The position numbers and the translations under genes were made by a program. 64,000 nucleotides of DNA, from the NCBI RefSeq assembly GCF_008065375.1, contig NZ_VJYI01000005.1, positions 186,001 to 250,000 of the forward strand. Reading direction: 5' to 3'. The stretch is from Nonomuraea sp. SYSU D8015. GTDB lineage: Bacteria > Actinomycetota > Actinomycetes > Streptosporangiales > Streptosporangiaceae. The notes beneath the pieces were generated by a model that was not told the DNA's origin, made no database searches, and saw only the letters and a list, made by a program, of their open reading frames with translations. Positions 25,159 to 33,818 of this stretch are shown here, piece by piece (within the stretch, counting starts at the first letter, position 1; every line of letters begins with the position of its first letter).

Positions 25159-25200
25159 ATGCAACAGCATTAAATGCATTTGCATTAGATGCGATTGCAT
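25159..25200. promoter_or_regulatory. Three phased 12-bp operators, 15-bp period
   Basis: ATGCAACAGCAT (25159), ATGCATTTGCAT (25174) and ATGCGATTGCAT (25189) all fit the inverted ATGC-N4-GCAT pattern and recur at exactly 15-bp spacing. They fill the centre of the 87-bp marR-MFS gap. Confidence 0.75.
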
Positions 25201-25215
25201 GTAGTGTTCTGGGCC

Positions 25216-26646
25216 ATGTCCTCTTCCTCAACTTCCGTATCTGTGTCATCCCGTTGGGCGGCGCTCGCCGTCCTCTGCGCGGTGATCTTCCTTGACGCCC
25301 TGGACGTCTCGATGGTCGGTGTCGCCCTGCCGGCCATCCAGCACGATCTGGGTCTGAGCACCTCGTCTTTGCAGTGGGTGGTCAGCGGTTACGTGCTCGG
25401 CTACGGCGGTCTTCTGTTGCTCGGGGGCAGGACCGCCGACCTGCTCGGGCGGCGCAGGGTGTTCCTGGCCGCGCTGGGCGTGTTCGCCGTGGCGTCGTTG
25501 ATCGGCGGCGTCGTGGACGACGGCGCGTTGTTGATCGCGGCCCGGTTCGTCAAGGGTGTCGCCGCCGCGTTCACCGCGCCCGCGGCGTTGTCGATCATCA
25601 CGACGACCTTTCCCGAGGGCCCGGAGCGCAACAAGGCATTGAGCATCTTCACCGCCTGCGGCGCCAGCGGCTACTCGCTCGGTCTTGTGCTCTCCGGCCT
25701 GCTGACCCAGCTCGACTGGCGGCTTACGCTCCTCATGCCGGTGCCCGTCGCGGTCATCGCGCTGGTCGCCGCATTGAAGGTGCTGCCGCGGGGTGAGGAG
25801 GAGCGGGCCGAGGGCGGCCACGACATCCTCGGCGCGGTGCTGATCACCGCCTCGATGCTGCTGCTGGTCTTCACCGTCGTGCAGGCGCCCGAGGTCGGCT
25901 GGGCCTCCATCCGCACCATCGGCTCGCTGGTGGCCGTGGCCGCGCTGCTCGGGCTGTTCGTCTTCACGGAGCTGCGGACGAGGCACCCCCTGGTGCGGCT
26001 CGGCATCCTGCGCTCCGGCCACATCGTGCGGGCCAACCTGGGCCTGGTCATCCTCATGGGCTCGTACGTGGCCTTCCAGTTCGTGGCCATGCAGTACTTC
26101 CAGAACCTGCTGGGCTGGTCGGCACTCGGCACGGCCCTGGCGTTCCTGCCCGCCGGCCTGCTCGTCGCGGTCACCTCGACCAAGATGGGCGACTTCGCCG
26201 ACAGGTTCGGCACCGGCAAGCTGATCGTCATCGGTGCGGCCGCGCTGGCCGGCGGGTACGCGATCTTCCTCGGCATCGACAGCACGCCCAGCCTGGCCGG
26301 CATGGTCCTCCCGGGCATGCTGCTCCTCGGTGTGGCGTTCGCGCTGTCCTTCCCCGCCCTGAACATCCAGGCCGTCAGCGGCGTGGACGACGACGAGCAG
26401 GGCCTCGCCTCCGGGCTGCTCAACACCTCCGGCCAGGTCGGCGGCGCCGTCGTGCTGGCCGCGGTCACCGCCGTGCTTACCTCGGGCGGCGGCGGCGAGA
26501 CGCTGTCGATCGGCTCGCTCCGCGCGGCCATCGTGGTGTCGCTGGTGCTGGCCCTCGTCGGGCTGGCGATCTCGGCGACCGGCCTGCGCCGCCGCAGGGC
26601 CGTGGCCGTGGAGCCGGAGAGCGGCAAGGTGTACGAGACCGTCTGA
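25216..26646 (+). CDS. MFS drug exporter, DHA2 (14-helix) type
   Basis: A 476-residue major-facilitator antiporter of the EmrB/QacA group. Motif C region and family features: FLDALDVSMVGVALPAIQHD in helix 1, GRTADLLGRRRVFL (motif A, loop 2-3), and 14 hydrophobic segments. The ATG at 25216 (MSSSSTSVSVSSRWAAL) begins just before helix 1; an upstream in-frame start at 25189 would run into the operators. It ends before the strong hairpin at 26659-26688. The substrate is unknown. Confidence 0.9.
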   Translation: MSSSSTSVSVSSRWAALAVLCAVIFLDALDVSMVGVALPAIQHDLGLSTSSLQWVVSGYVLGYGGLLLLGGRTADLLGRRRVFLAALGVFAVASLIGGVVDDGALLIAARFVKGVAAAFTAPAALSIITTTFPEGPERNKALSIFTACGASGYSLGLVLSGLLTQLDWRLTLLMPVPVAVIALVAALKVLPRGEEERAEGGHDILGAVLITASMLLLVFTVVQAPEVGWASIRTIGSLVAVAALLGLFVFTELRTRHPLVRLGILRSGHIVRANLGLVILMGSYVAFQFVAMQYFQNLLGWSALGTALAFLPAGLLVAVTSTKMGDFADRFGTGKLIVIGAAALAGGYAIFLGIDSTPSLAGMVLPGMLLLGVAFALSFPALNIQAVSGVDDDEQGLASGLLNTSGQVGGAVVLAAVTAVLTSGGGGETLSIGSLRAAIVVSLVLALVGLAISATGLRRRRAVAVEPESGKVYETV

Positions 26647-26658
26647 TCAGACACTCGC

Positions 26659-26688
26659 GAGGGCCCCGCCAGTTCTGGCGGGGCCCTC
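26659..26688. terminator. Strong bidirectional terminator
   Basis: GAGGGCCCCGCCAG (26659-26672) and CTGGCGGGGCCCTC (26675-26688) form a perfect 14-bp stem, followed by TTT on the plus strand. It lies between the convergent ends of the MFS gene and the sigma-like membrane gene, three bases from the latter's stop codon. Confidence 0.9.
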
Positions 26689-26690
26689 TT

Positions 26691-28658
26691 TCACTCCTCC
26701 AGGACGCCGATCGGGGAGTCGTAGTCCATCCACTCCGTCGCCTCGTCCGCGTGCTCCGAGAGGGTGCCGGTGCGCACGTTCGCCTTCGTGAAGACGACGT
26801 ACTCCTCGTCCTCGTCCCAGTGGCGGACCAGGACCTCGTCCGCGTTGATCCAGCGCTCGACCGCGATCACCTCGTAGTCCTCCAGCGGCGTGCGCCGCTT
26901 CATGACGAGCCCCGTGCGGACGTCCATGGTGACGAGCTTCGCGCCCTGGGAGACGAGGGCGAGCGTGCGTCCGTCGGAGGACAGGGCGGCGCCGTACTCG
27001 AGGAGGTCGGGGTCGATCCGGTAGCCGCCCGCGTAGACCCGCGCGCCCCGCAGCTCGACGGTCGTGACCGAGGCGTGCCCCGGCACGTCGTCCACGTCCT
27101 CCTCCTCGCTCACCACCTGCGTGCCGTCGTTCCCGACGGCGAGGATCCTGACCTTCTCACCAGTGGTGTGACGGGTGACGCCGGTGTCGAAGTCGAGCAT
27201 CGCGCTGGTGGCGCCGTCCTCGAAGTGGACGGCGAAGTAGCGGCCGTCGGGGGAGGAGGTGAAGTGCGGGGTGGCCTGCTGGTCGTCCAGGTCGATCCGC
27301 TTGAACTCGCCCGTGGGCAGGTCGAGGACGAGGTAGGAGCCCTGGTTGTCCCGGTAGGCCAGGCGGTGGCCGTTCTGGCTCACGGCGAGGGGCAGGACGA
27401 TGCCGGTGTCCTCGTCGTAGCCGGCGCCCGCGTGCGGCAGCCGCCATTCGTCGCCCGACGTGGTCGTCAGCCGCCACTGGCCGCACGCCTCGGGGTTGGC
27501 GGGGTTGTTGGGGGTGCCGCGGCAGTAGCCCGCGTACGCGTACCGGACCGGCTCTTCGAGCTCGTCGGGGATCGGTGGAGGGACCTGCTGCGGGGACTCC
27601 GTGTACTGGGGAAGGCCGGTCGGCTCGGTCATCGCGCGTTCGATGTTGCCGGCGAGGGCGGTCGTGGCGGCCACGACCAGGGCCACGAACCCGCCGGCCG
27701 CACCGACGGAGATCGTCGCCCACGCCGTCGACCGGATCCTGCGGCGTCTGCGGATGAGGCGCAGGACGGGACCGGAGAGGTGGACGTGGGGCATCTCGGC
27801 GGCGGCCAGATGGATGAGCGCGGCCCGCAGCTCCGGATCGTCGTCACCCGGCACGACATCCCAGGCCGAAGCCGGCACCGCCCATGTCTCGCCCCCGAAA
27901 TGCCTTCCCGGGCCGCCGGAGCCGGTTGAGCGGGGGCCGTCGTCGACCGCGGCGAACGCTCCGGCACCACCGGCCTCGGATCTCGGAGCGGCCTGTGCCT
28001 CGGCGCCGGGAGCGGCCCAGGGCGTGGGCTCGGGGTTGCCTGTGGTGCCTGGCGCGGCCTCTGGGAGGGCGTCTGGCGCGGTGCCGGGAGTGCCGCCGGG
28101 CGGGGCGGTGGGCGAACCCCATGGAGCGGCCCACGGTGCGTTTCCGTCCTGGTCGTCGGAGTGGGCTCGCTGCGCCTCCGCGGCCTTCGGCACGAGCGAG
28201 TCATCCGGCGCCTGTGGGGTGGCTGGGGCGCCCGGCGACGCGTACGCCGGGGTGGGGAAGAGGTCGGGGCGGGCGGTCCGGAGGTGGATGCGGGCGCGGT
28301 GGATCTCCTCGTCGTGGGCGGCCGTCCACAGGCCGATGATCGCGGCCACCTGCTGCGGCGACAGGCCGTCGTGGTAGCGGGCCACGACGGCGGCTCGCGT
28401 GTTCGGCGGCAGCGCGGCCAGCGCGTACGCGTCCGGCGCCGGCGTGCCGTCCGACAGGAAGCGCTTGTACAGCTCACGCAGCACGGCCTGCACAGGCCGG
28501 GTCCAGCGGACCGCGGACCAGCGGCGGCCGACCGCCGTCAGGGCGTTCACGGCCAGGTCGCGGCCCCGGTCCGGGTCGCCGGTCAGCAGGTACGCGGTCC
28601 GCGCGAAAGACGGACCGTAGTGGGCCAGGAAAACCGGTAAATCAGTGGATTCACTCAC
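26691..28658 (-). CDS. Sigma-like N-terminus joined to a membrane helix and propeller-like C-terminal domain
   Basis: A 655-residue protein I cannot place in a named family. Residues 1-135 resemble an ECF sigma factor: a region-2-like helix (AHYGPSFARTAYLLTGDPDRGRDLAV) and a region-4-like HTH (ALPPNTRAAVVARYHDGLSPQ, then QVAAIIGLWTAAHDEEIHRA). Residues 136-265 are a Pro/Ala/Gly-rich linker. About 308-335 is one membrane helix preceded by a basic patch (RLIRRRRRIRSTAW). Residues 370-655 are beta-rich repeats like WD40/TolB blades (LAVSQNGHRLAYRDNQGSYL; FTSSPDGRYFAVHFEDG; AALSSDGRTLALVSQG). GTG 28658 has AAGGAG eight bases upstream. It probably couples an outside signal to transcription, or is a degenerate sigma used only as a scaffold. 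Confidence 0.8.
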   Translation of the reverse strand: MSESTDLPVFLAHYGPSFARTAYLLTGDPDRGRDLAVNALTAVGRRWSAVRWTRPVQAVLRELYKRFLSDGTPAPDAYALAALPPNTRAAVVARYHDGLSPQQVAAIIGLWTAAHDEEIHRARIHLRTARPDLFPTPAYASPGAPATPQAPDDSLVPKAAEAQRAHSDDQDGNAPWAAPWGSPTAPPGGTPGTAPDALPEAAPGTTGNPEPTPWAAPGAEAQAAPRSEAGGAGAFAAVDDGPRSTGSGGPGRHFGGETWAVPASAWDVVPGDDDPELRAALIHLAAAEMPHVHLSGPVLRLIRRRRRIRSTAWATISVGAAGGFVALVVAATTALAGNIERAMTEPTGLPQYTESPQQVPPPIPDELEEPVRYAYAGYCRGTPNNPANPEACGQWRLTTTSGDEWRLPHAGAGYDEDTGIVLPLAVSQNGHRLAYRDNQGSYLVLDLPTGEFKRIDLDDQQATPHFTSSPDGRYFAVHFEDGATSAMLDFDTGVTRHTTGEKVRILAVGNDGTQVVSEEEDVDDVPGHASVTTVELRGARVYAGGYRIDPDLLEYGAALSSDGRTLALVSQGAKLVTMDVRTGLVMKRRTPLEDYEVIAVERWINADEVLVRHWDEDEEYVVFTKANVRTGTLSEHADEATEWMDYDSPIGVLEE

Positions 28659-28783
28659 GTATATGACTCCTTGTGGGCTGAACAGGGTAGAGGCCCCGGC
28701 CGGTTCCGCGAAAGACCCGGGAAAGTCCCCCCTTGATCGGCGAGACGCCGCTTGCAGGCCCGGGGGCTGGGCATCTACCGGGC

Positions 28784-29383
28784 ATGCGACCGTCATCCCC
28801 GTCCGGCGGCAGGCCGTCGAGAGCCCGCGTCGTCGCCGTGCTCACCTGCCTCGCCGCGCTCACCGCCTGCGGCACGAGCGGTACGACCACCCACACCGTC
28901 CTGTCCGAACCCCCGTCCGCGACCGAATCGAGCGGCGCCCCCCAGCCGGGCGCGCCGACCAGCACCGCGGAGGTGGACGTCGAGCGCGACGGCGTCGAGC
29001 CCGCCATCGTGACGGCCGTGCGTTTCGCCGCCCACGAGACCTACGACCGCCTGGTCATCGATCTCGAAGGCGATATCCCCGGCTACAACGTGAAGTGGGT
29101 GGACGAGTTCCTACAGGACGGTTCCGGTAAGCCCATCGACGTGCGCGGCGGCGCGTACCTCCAGCTCACGCTCTTTCCCGCGAACGCCCACGACGAGGAC
29201 GGTGAGCTCACCTGGAAGGGCGGCCCGGTCTACCCCGCCGACCTCCCCAACCTCACCGAGGTCGTGCGGACCGGCGACTTCGAGGGCCGCGTCGGCATCG
29301 GGCTGGTGCTGGCCAGGCAGGCCGCGTTCCAGCTGAGAGAGCTGACCGGCCCCAACCGGCTCGTGCTCGACGTGGCACACTGA
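28784..29383 (+). CDS. AMIN-like-domain lipoprotein
   Basis: A 199-residue lipoprotein: basic N-terminus, hydrophobic core and lipobox LTAC (Cys about position 29), a Ser/Pro/Thr linker, then one beta-rich domain (VTAVRFAAHETYDRLVIDLE; GAYLQLTLFPANAH; LTGPNRLVLDVAH) of the AMIN-like type found in actinobacterial cell-surface proteins. A start at 28733 would add 17 residues, but ATG 28784 gives a normal signal peptide. It heads an operon with the cupin, adenosine deaminase and PH genes. The role is unknown, perhaps envelope binding. Confidence 0.8.
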   Translation: MRPSSPSGGRPSRARVVAVLTCLAALTACGTSGTTTHTVLSEPPSATESSGAPQPGAPTSTAEVDVERDGVEPAIVTAVRFAAHETYDRLVIDLEGDIPGYNVKWVDEFLQDGSGKPIDVRGGAYLQLTLFPANAHDEDGELTWKGGPVYPADLPNLTEVVRTGDFEGRVGIGLVLARQAAFQLRELTGPNRLVLDVAH

Positions 29384-29387
29384 CCTC

Positions 29388-29756
29388 GTGGTCAGAAAGA
29401 TCGAGGGCCCGGCCCGCATTCCCGTCGCCGGCGGCAAGCTCATCGACGAGCACGTCGGCCGTGTCAGCAGCGGCGACGAGGTGATCTCCATCGCCCATAT
29501 GACGGCACCGCCCGGCTGGGAGGAGCCGGCCCAGACGCCCTCCTTCACCGAATACACCGTGGTCCTGCGCGGCATGGTGATCGTCGAGCACGACGGCGGA
29601 AGGACGGAGGTCGAGGCCGGGCAGTCCGTGGTGACCTCGCCGGGCGAGAAGGTCCGCTACAGCGTCGGTCCCGAGGGGGCCGAATACATCGCCGTCTGCC
29701 TGCCCGCCTTCTCACCGGAGAGCGCGGGCCGAGACCCGCATATCATGGCCGGATGA
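29388..29756 (+). CDS. Small cupin-domain protein
   Basis: A 122-residue single-domain cupin (ISIAHMTAPPGWEEPAQTPS; YTVVLRGMVIVEHDGGRTEV; SPGEKVRYSVGPEGAEYIAV). Typical metal ligands of motif 1 are only partly conserved, so metal binding is uncertain. GTG start four bases after the lipoprotein stop; the 3' end overlaps adenosine deaminase by ATGA. Function unknown; possibly a small-molecule sensor or isomerase. Confidence 0.85.
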   Translation: MVRKIEGPARIPVAGGKLIDEHVGRVSSGDEVISIAHMTAPPGWEEPAQTPSFTEYTVVLRGMVIVEHDGGRTEVEAGQSVVTSPGEKVRYSVGPEGAEYIAVCLPAFSPESAGRDPHIMAG

Positions 29757-30826
29757 GCCCCACGCTTGACGAGATCCGGCGGGCTCCCAAGGTGTTGCTG
29801 CACGATCACCTCGACGGCGGGCTCCGCGCCGAGACGATCGTCGAGCTCGCCCGGGAGACCGGTTACGATCGGCTGCCCACTCAAGATCCCGACAATCTGC
29901 GCCAGTGGTTCGAGGAGGCGTCGGATTCGGGATCGCTCGTACGCTATCTGGAGACGTTCGACCACACCGTCGGCGTCATGCAGACCCGCGAGTCGCTCGT
30001 GCGCGTGGCCGCCGAGTGCGCGGAAGACCTGGCCGCCGACGGCGTGGTCTACGCCGAGGTGCGCTTCGCCCCCGAGCAGCACACCGCCACGGGGCTGAGC
30101 CTCGACCAGGTGGTCGAGGCCGTGCTCGAGGGCTTCAGACAGGGCTCCGAGGGCCGCGGGATCCGCGTCGGCACGCTGCTCACGGCCATGCGCCACCAGG
30201 CCATGTCCATGGAGATCGCCGAGCTCGCCGTGCGCTACCGCGACGTGGGCGTGGTCGGCTTCGACATCGCGGGTGCGGAGGCCGGATACCCGCCCACCCG
30301 GCACCTCGACGCGTTCGAATACCTCCAGCGCGAAAACTCGCACTTCACCATCCACGCCGGCGAGGCGTTCGGGCTGCCGTCGATCTGGCAGGCCATCCAG
30401 TGGTGCGGCGCCGACCGGCTCGGCCACGGCGTGCGGATCATCGACGACATCACCGTGGCCGACGACGGACCGGCCAAGCTGGGCCGGCTGGCCGCCTACG
30501 TCCGCGACAAGCGCATCCCGCTGGAGATGTGTCCCACCTCCAACCTGCAGACCGGGGCGGCCGCGTCGATCGCCGAGCACCCCATCGGGCTGCTGCGGCG
30601 GCTCTACTTCCGCGTCACGGTCAACACCGACAACCGGCTGATGAGCCGCACCAGCCTGTCGCTGGAGTTCGCCAAGCTGGTCGAGGCGTTCGGCTACGGC
30701 TGGGACGACCTGCAGTGGTTCACGGTCAACGCGATGAAGTCGGCGTTCATCCCGTTCGACGAGCGGCTGGCGCTGATCAACGGCCGGATCAAGCCCGGGT
30801 TCGCACAGCTCAAGTGGCAGTCGTGA
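29753..30826 (+). CDS. add: Adenosine deaminase
   Basis: Converts adenosine and deoxyadenosine to inosine forms in purine salvage. It is 357 residues with all zinc and catalytic motifs: LHDHLDGGLR (His-x-His), FTIHAGEAFG (His, catalytic Glu), DRLGHGVRI (His) and VNTDNRLMS (Asp). It overlaps the cupin by four bases and the PH-domain gene by four. It belongs to the nucleoside salvage set of this window together with cdd, deoA and pnp. Confidence 0.96.
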   Translation: MSPTLDEIRRAPKVLLHDHLDGGLRAETIVELARETGYDRLPTQDPDNLRQWFEEASDSGSLVRYLETFDHTVGVMQTRESLVRVAAECAEDLAADGVVYAEVRFAPEQHTATGLSLDQVVEAVLEGFRQGSEGRGIRVGTLLTAMRHQAMSMEIAELAVRYRDVGVVGFDIAGAEAGYPPTRHLDAFEYLQRENSHFTIHAGEAFGLPSIWQAIQWCGADRLGHGVRIIDDITVADDGPAKLGRLAAYVRDKRIPLEMCPTSNLQTGAAASIAEHPIGLLRRLYFRVTVNTDNRLMSRTSLSLEFAKLVEAFGYGWDDLQWFTVNAMKSAFIPFDERLALINGRIKPGFAQLKWQS

Positions 30827-31440
30827 AACAGGTCTACCGGTCCAAGACCGCGTACGTGATGGCGTGGGTCTGGCTGGCCTTCGTCGCCTTCAACGTCTGG
30901 GACCTGGTCAGTAAATACAACGGCAAGCCGTCGCTGGTGGCGCTGGCCGTGCTCGGCGTGCTGTCCGCGCTGGTCTACATCGTGGCGCTGCGGCCGGCGA
31001 CCGTGTTCACGGAGCGCGAGCTGGTGGCGCGCAACCCGCTCCGCACGACGTACGTGCCGTGGGCGGCCGTCGACGACGTCACCGTGTCCCACGCCATCGG
31101 CGTCCACCACGGTGAAGACCGCGTGCTGCGGATGTGGACGCCGATGAGCACCGCCCGTGAGCGGGCCAAGGCGCAGCGGCGCGGCATGCCCAGGCCGCAG
31201 CGCGGGCGCCTGAGCGCCGAGCCGGTGCTGAGCAAGGGCGAGCAGGCGGCGGCGGAGGCGTTGGCGGGCAAGACGCACGCCGACTGGGTGGGCGAGCAGA
31301 TCCGCGAGCGTGCCGAGTCGGCCCGGCGCCGCCAGGGGGAGGAGGCGGCGCCGGCGGTCCGGGCCGTGTGGTCCTACGACTCGATCGCGGTGCTGGCGGC
31401 GGCGGTGGTGCTCGTGGTCGTGGCGATCGTCGTGCCGTGA
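30823..31440 (+). CDS. PH-domain-like membrane protein
   Basis: A 205-residue protein with two N-terminal helices (VMAWVWLAFVAFNVWDLV; SLVALAVLGVLSALVYIVAL), a bacterial PH-like domain (PATVFTERELVARNPLRTTY; WAAVDDVTVSHAIGVH), an Ala/Arg/Glu-rich coiled region and a last helix (SIAVLAAAVVLVVVAIVV). This is common beside add in actinomycetes. GTG 30823 overlaps the add stop by four bases. Function unknown. Confidence 0.82.
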   Translation: MKQVYRSKTAYVMAWVWLAFVAFNVWDLVSKYNGKPSLVALAVLGVLSALVYIVALRPATVFTERELVARNPLRTTYVPWAAVDDVTVSHAIGVHHGEDRVLRMWTPMSTARERAKAQRRGMPRPQRGRLSAEPVLSKGEQAAAEALAGKTHADWVGEQIRERAESARRRQGEEAAPAVRAVWSYDSIAVLAAAVVLVVVAIVVP

Positions 31441-31453
31441 CCTCGCCCGGCCG

Positions 31454-32194
31454 TCATTCCCTGGCCTTCCGCGATTCGATGAACTTCGACATGCCCGCCT
31501 GGGCGATCCCGGCCTCCTCGACCTGCCTGGCGGCCTCCGTCTCCAACTCGAAGGCCCGCTCGACCTCCGAGCGCGAGGGACGCAGCAGCGACAGGTGGAC
31601 GGTCGTGGCCGTGCCGGGCGGCGTCCAGTGGTGCACGAGGCCGATGGCCGCCTCCACCAGCCTGTCCTCCGGGACGATGGTGTCGAGCAGGCCCGCCGCC
31701 ACGGCCTCCTCAGCTGTCAGCCGCGCCGAGTCGAGCACCAGCCGCAGCGCCCTGGCGCCCGCCAGGCGGGGAAGCAGGTAACTGCTGGCGTTCGAGATCG
31801 ACAGGCCGATGTGGTTCTCCGGGAAGAAGTACGCCGCCGACGGGGCGCCCAAGCGGGCGTCGAAGCACAGCGTCCACTCGGCGGCCCCGCCCACGGCCAG
31901 GCCGTTGACCGCGCCCACGACCGGCACGCGGGTCTCCAGCACGGCCCTGGTCATGTCGTGGAACGACTCCACCTCCTCCAGGAGCGACTTCCCCGCGGCC
32001 TCGCGCAGGTCCTCCCCGGCGGAGAACGCACGGCCCGTGCCCGTGACCACGATGCCCCTGACCTGCTTGCCGTCCCCGTGCCCGCGTACCTCCGCCGCCA
32101 GTTGCCTGCGCATGTCCGCGGTGAGGGCGTTGAGCTTCCCGGGCCGGGCGAGCGTGATGACGGCCACGTCGTCGCGTTCGGTTATCTCGATCAT
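31454..32194 (-). CDS. Enoyl-CoA hydratase/isomerase family protein
   Basis: A 246-residue crotonase-fold enzyme acting on acyl-CoA. The oxyanion-hole segments SAGEDLREA and GAVNGLAVGGAAEWTL are visible; Glu in GGAAEWTL and Glu in FPENHIGLS match the two catalytic glutamates of true enoyl-CoA hydratases. It follows the acyl-CoA synthetase on the same strand after 157 bases and is probably under the same TetR regulator. Chain length is unknown. Confidence 0.92.
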   Translation of the reverse strand: MIEITERDDVAVITLARPGKLNALTADMRRQLAAEVRGHGDGKQVRGIVVTGTGRAFSAGEDLREAAGKSLLEEVESFHDMTRAVLETRVPVVGAVNGLAVGGAAEWTLCFDARLGAPSAAYFFPENHIGLSISNASSYLLPRLAGARALRLVLDSARLTAEEAVAAGLLDTIVPEDRLVEAAIGLVHHWTPPGTATTVHLSLLRPSRSEVERAFELETEAARQVEEAGIAQAGMSKFIESRKARE

Positions 32195-32274
32195 GGTCTC
32201 TCCTTCTCGACCTGGTGAGGGAGTGCCGTCGTCTGGAGGAGCGGCGGGAGCGTAGCGACCAGAGCGGGGAAGAC

Positions 32275-32375
32275 GGCGGCGTGTGGCGAGCGAGCCGCCG
32301 CACGCGGTGCGGCCATGAGCAGGCGGCGGCATATGGCGACCGAGCCCGGGCTCACGGAGTGAGGCCCATGAACAG
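32275..32375. repeat. 50-bp imperfect tandem duplication at the 3' end of the acyl-CoA synthetase gene
   Basis: Two units of about 50 bp (32275-32324 and 32325-32375) align along GGCGGC, TGGCGA-CGAGCC, CACG-GGTG and CATGA-CAGG. The second unit contains the stop and last codons of the synthetase, so the first is a decayed copy of that gene's end. A weaker third copy is at about 32241-32270. Confidence 0.6.
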
Positions 32376-33818
32376 GGCGGGGGTGGAGCGCTGGTCGGGG
32401 CGCTGGAGGTGGCGTTTCTCGATGCGGGCCGACGGGGTCAGCGAGAACTCCTCGACGAACTCGACGTACGCCGGGATCTTGAAGGGGGCCAGCCGCCGTC
32501 TGGCGTGTTCGATCACGCTCATGGCCGTCTCCTCGTCGGCGGCGTGGCCGGGGCGCAGCTGGAGGAACGCCTTCGGCAGCTCGCCCCACAGGTCGTCGGG
32601 GATGGGCACGAGGGCCGCCTGGAGCACCGCCGGGTGCTGAGTGAGCACGCTCTCGACCTCGGCGCACGAGATGTTCTCGCCGCCCCTGCGCACCATGTCC
32701 TTGATCCGCCCGGCGTGGTGGACGTAGCCGCGTTCGTCGCGGAAGCCCAGGTCCCCGGTGTGATACCAGCCGCCTCTGAACGCGTGGGCGGTCGCCTCCG
32801 GGTGGTTCCAGTAGCCGTTCATCATGGGCAGGCCCCGCACCAGGATCTCGCCGGTCTCCTCGTCGACCACGACCTCCTTGCCGGGCGGCGCCACGCCCAT
32901 CGCGCCGGTGCCGACCGTCTCCTCGGCGTCGATGGGCACCAGCAGGTCGGGGCCGCTCTCGGTGGAGCCGTACAGCTCGCGCCACGGTGCGCCCCAGCGC
33001 TCCTCGAACTCCCGGTGGAGGTCGGGGCGGATGCCCGAGCAGAGCACCAGACGCATGCGGTTGTCGCGGTCCAGGGGGGATGGCGCCTGCTTGTGCAGCA
33101 GGAGGGGCATCGTGCCCAGCACGTACGTGAGCGTCGCGCCGTGCTCCCTGACCGCGGGCCAGAAGCCGGAGGCGGAGAAGCGGGGGAGCACCACGAGCGG
33201 GATGCCGCCGATGAGGCACATGAGCGTGGCCCACTGGGGGTCCATGTACGAGTACGCCTGGGCCATCAGCATGACGTCGTCGTCCCGGAGCTCGGCCTGG
33301 TCGGCGATGATCCCGGCGGTTCTGAGCCAGAAGTCGTGGGTGAGCATGCAGGCTTTGGGGAAGCCGGTCGTACCCGACGTGTACTGAAAATTCGCGACAT
33401 CGTGGGGCATGACCGGAACGTTTGGCACCTGGGCGGCCGAGGAGCCCAACGTGGCGAGGAGGTGCACCGTGCCGGGGATGTGCGGGGCGTGCTCGTCGGT
33501 GGTCAGCGTGGCGACGGCGCCCGAGTCGCGCAGGACGTGCTCCAGGTCGGCGGCCCGGTAGCGGACGTTCACCGGCACGGTGATCGCGCCCGCCTTCAGG
33601 ACGGCCAGCCAGCTCAGCGGCCAGCCGGGCACGTTCTCCATCATGATCGCCACCCGGTCGCCCGGGCGGACGCCCTTGTCGACCAGGGCGGTGGCCAGCC
33701 GATCCGATTGCTCGTCGGCGTCTTGGAAAGTCAGCGAGGTGTCGGGGAAACGGAGGAACTCGCGGCGGCCGTACCGTCTAGCGGCGTGCCTCAGCAGGTC
33801 GGGGATCGTTTCTGACAT
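32352..33818 (-). CDS. Acyl-CoA synthetase (AMP-forming, ANL superfamily)
   Basis: A 488-residue adenylating enzyme that activates a carboxylic acid to acyl-CoA. Motifs: P-loop YTSGTTGFPKAC, ELYGSTESGPD, GGWYHTGDLGFRDERGYVHH, the hinge GRIKDMVRRGGENI and the catalytic Lys region PSARIEKRHL near the C-terminus. It overlaps the tetR gene by 41 bases on the same strand (translational coupling). The substrate is unknown; with the crotonase-fold partner a medium-chain or aromatic acid is likely. Confidence 0.93.
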   Translation of the reverse strand: MSETIPDLLRHAARRYGRREFLRFPDTSLTFQDADEQSDRLATALVDKGVRPGDRVAIMMENVPGWPLSWLAVLKAGAITVPVNVRYRAADLEHVLRDSGAVATLTTDEHAPHIPGTVHLLATLGSSAAQVPNVPVMPHDVANFQYTSGTTGFPKACMLTHDFWLRTAGIIADQAELRDDDVMLMAQAYSYMDPQWATLMCLIGGIPLVVLPRFSASGFWPAVREHGATLTYVLGTMPLLLHKQAPSPLDRDNRMRLVLCSGIRPDLHREFEERWGAPWRELYGSTESGPDLLVPIDAEETVGTGAMGVAPPGKEVVVDEETGEILVRGLPMMNGYWNHPEATAHAFRGGWYHTGDLGFRDERGYVHHAGRIKDMVRRGGENISCAEVESVLTQHPAVLQAALVPIPDDLWGELPKAFLQLRPGHAADEETAMSVIEHARRRLAPFKIPAYVEFVEEFSLTPSARIEKRHLQRPDQRSTPALFMGLTP

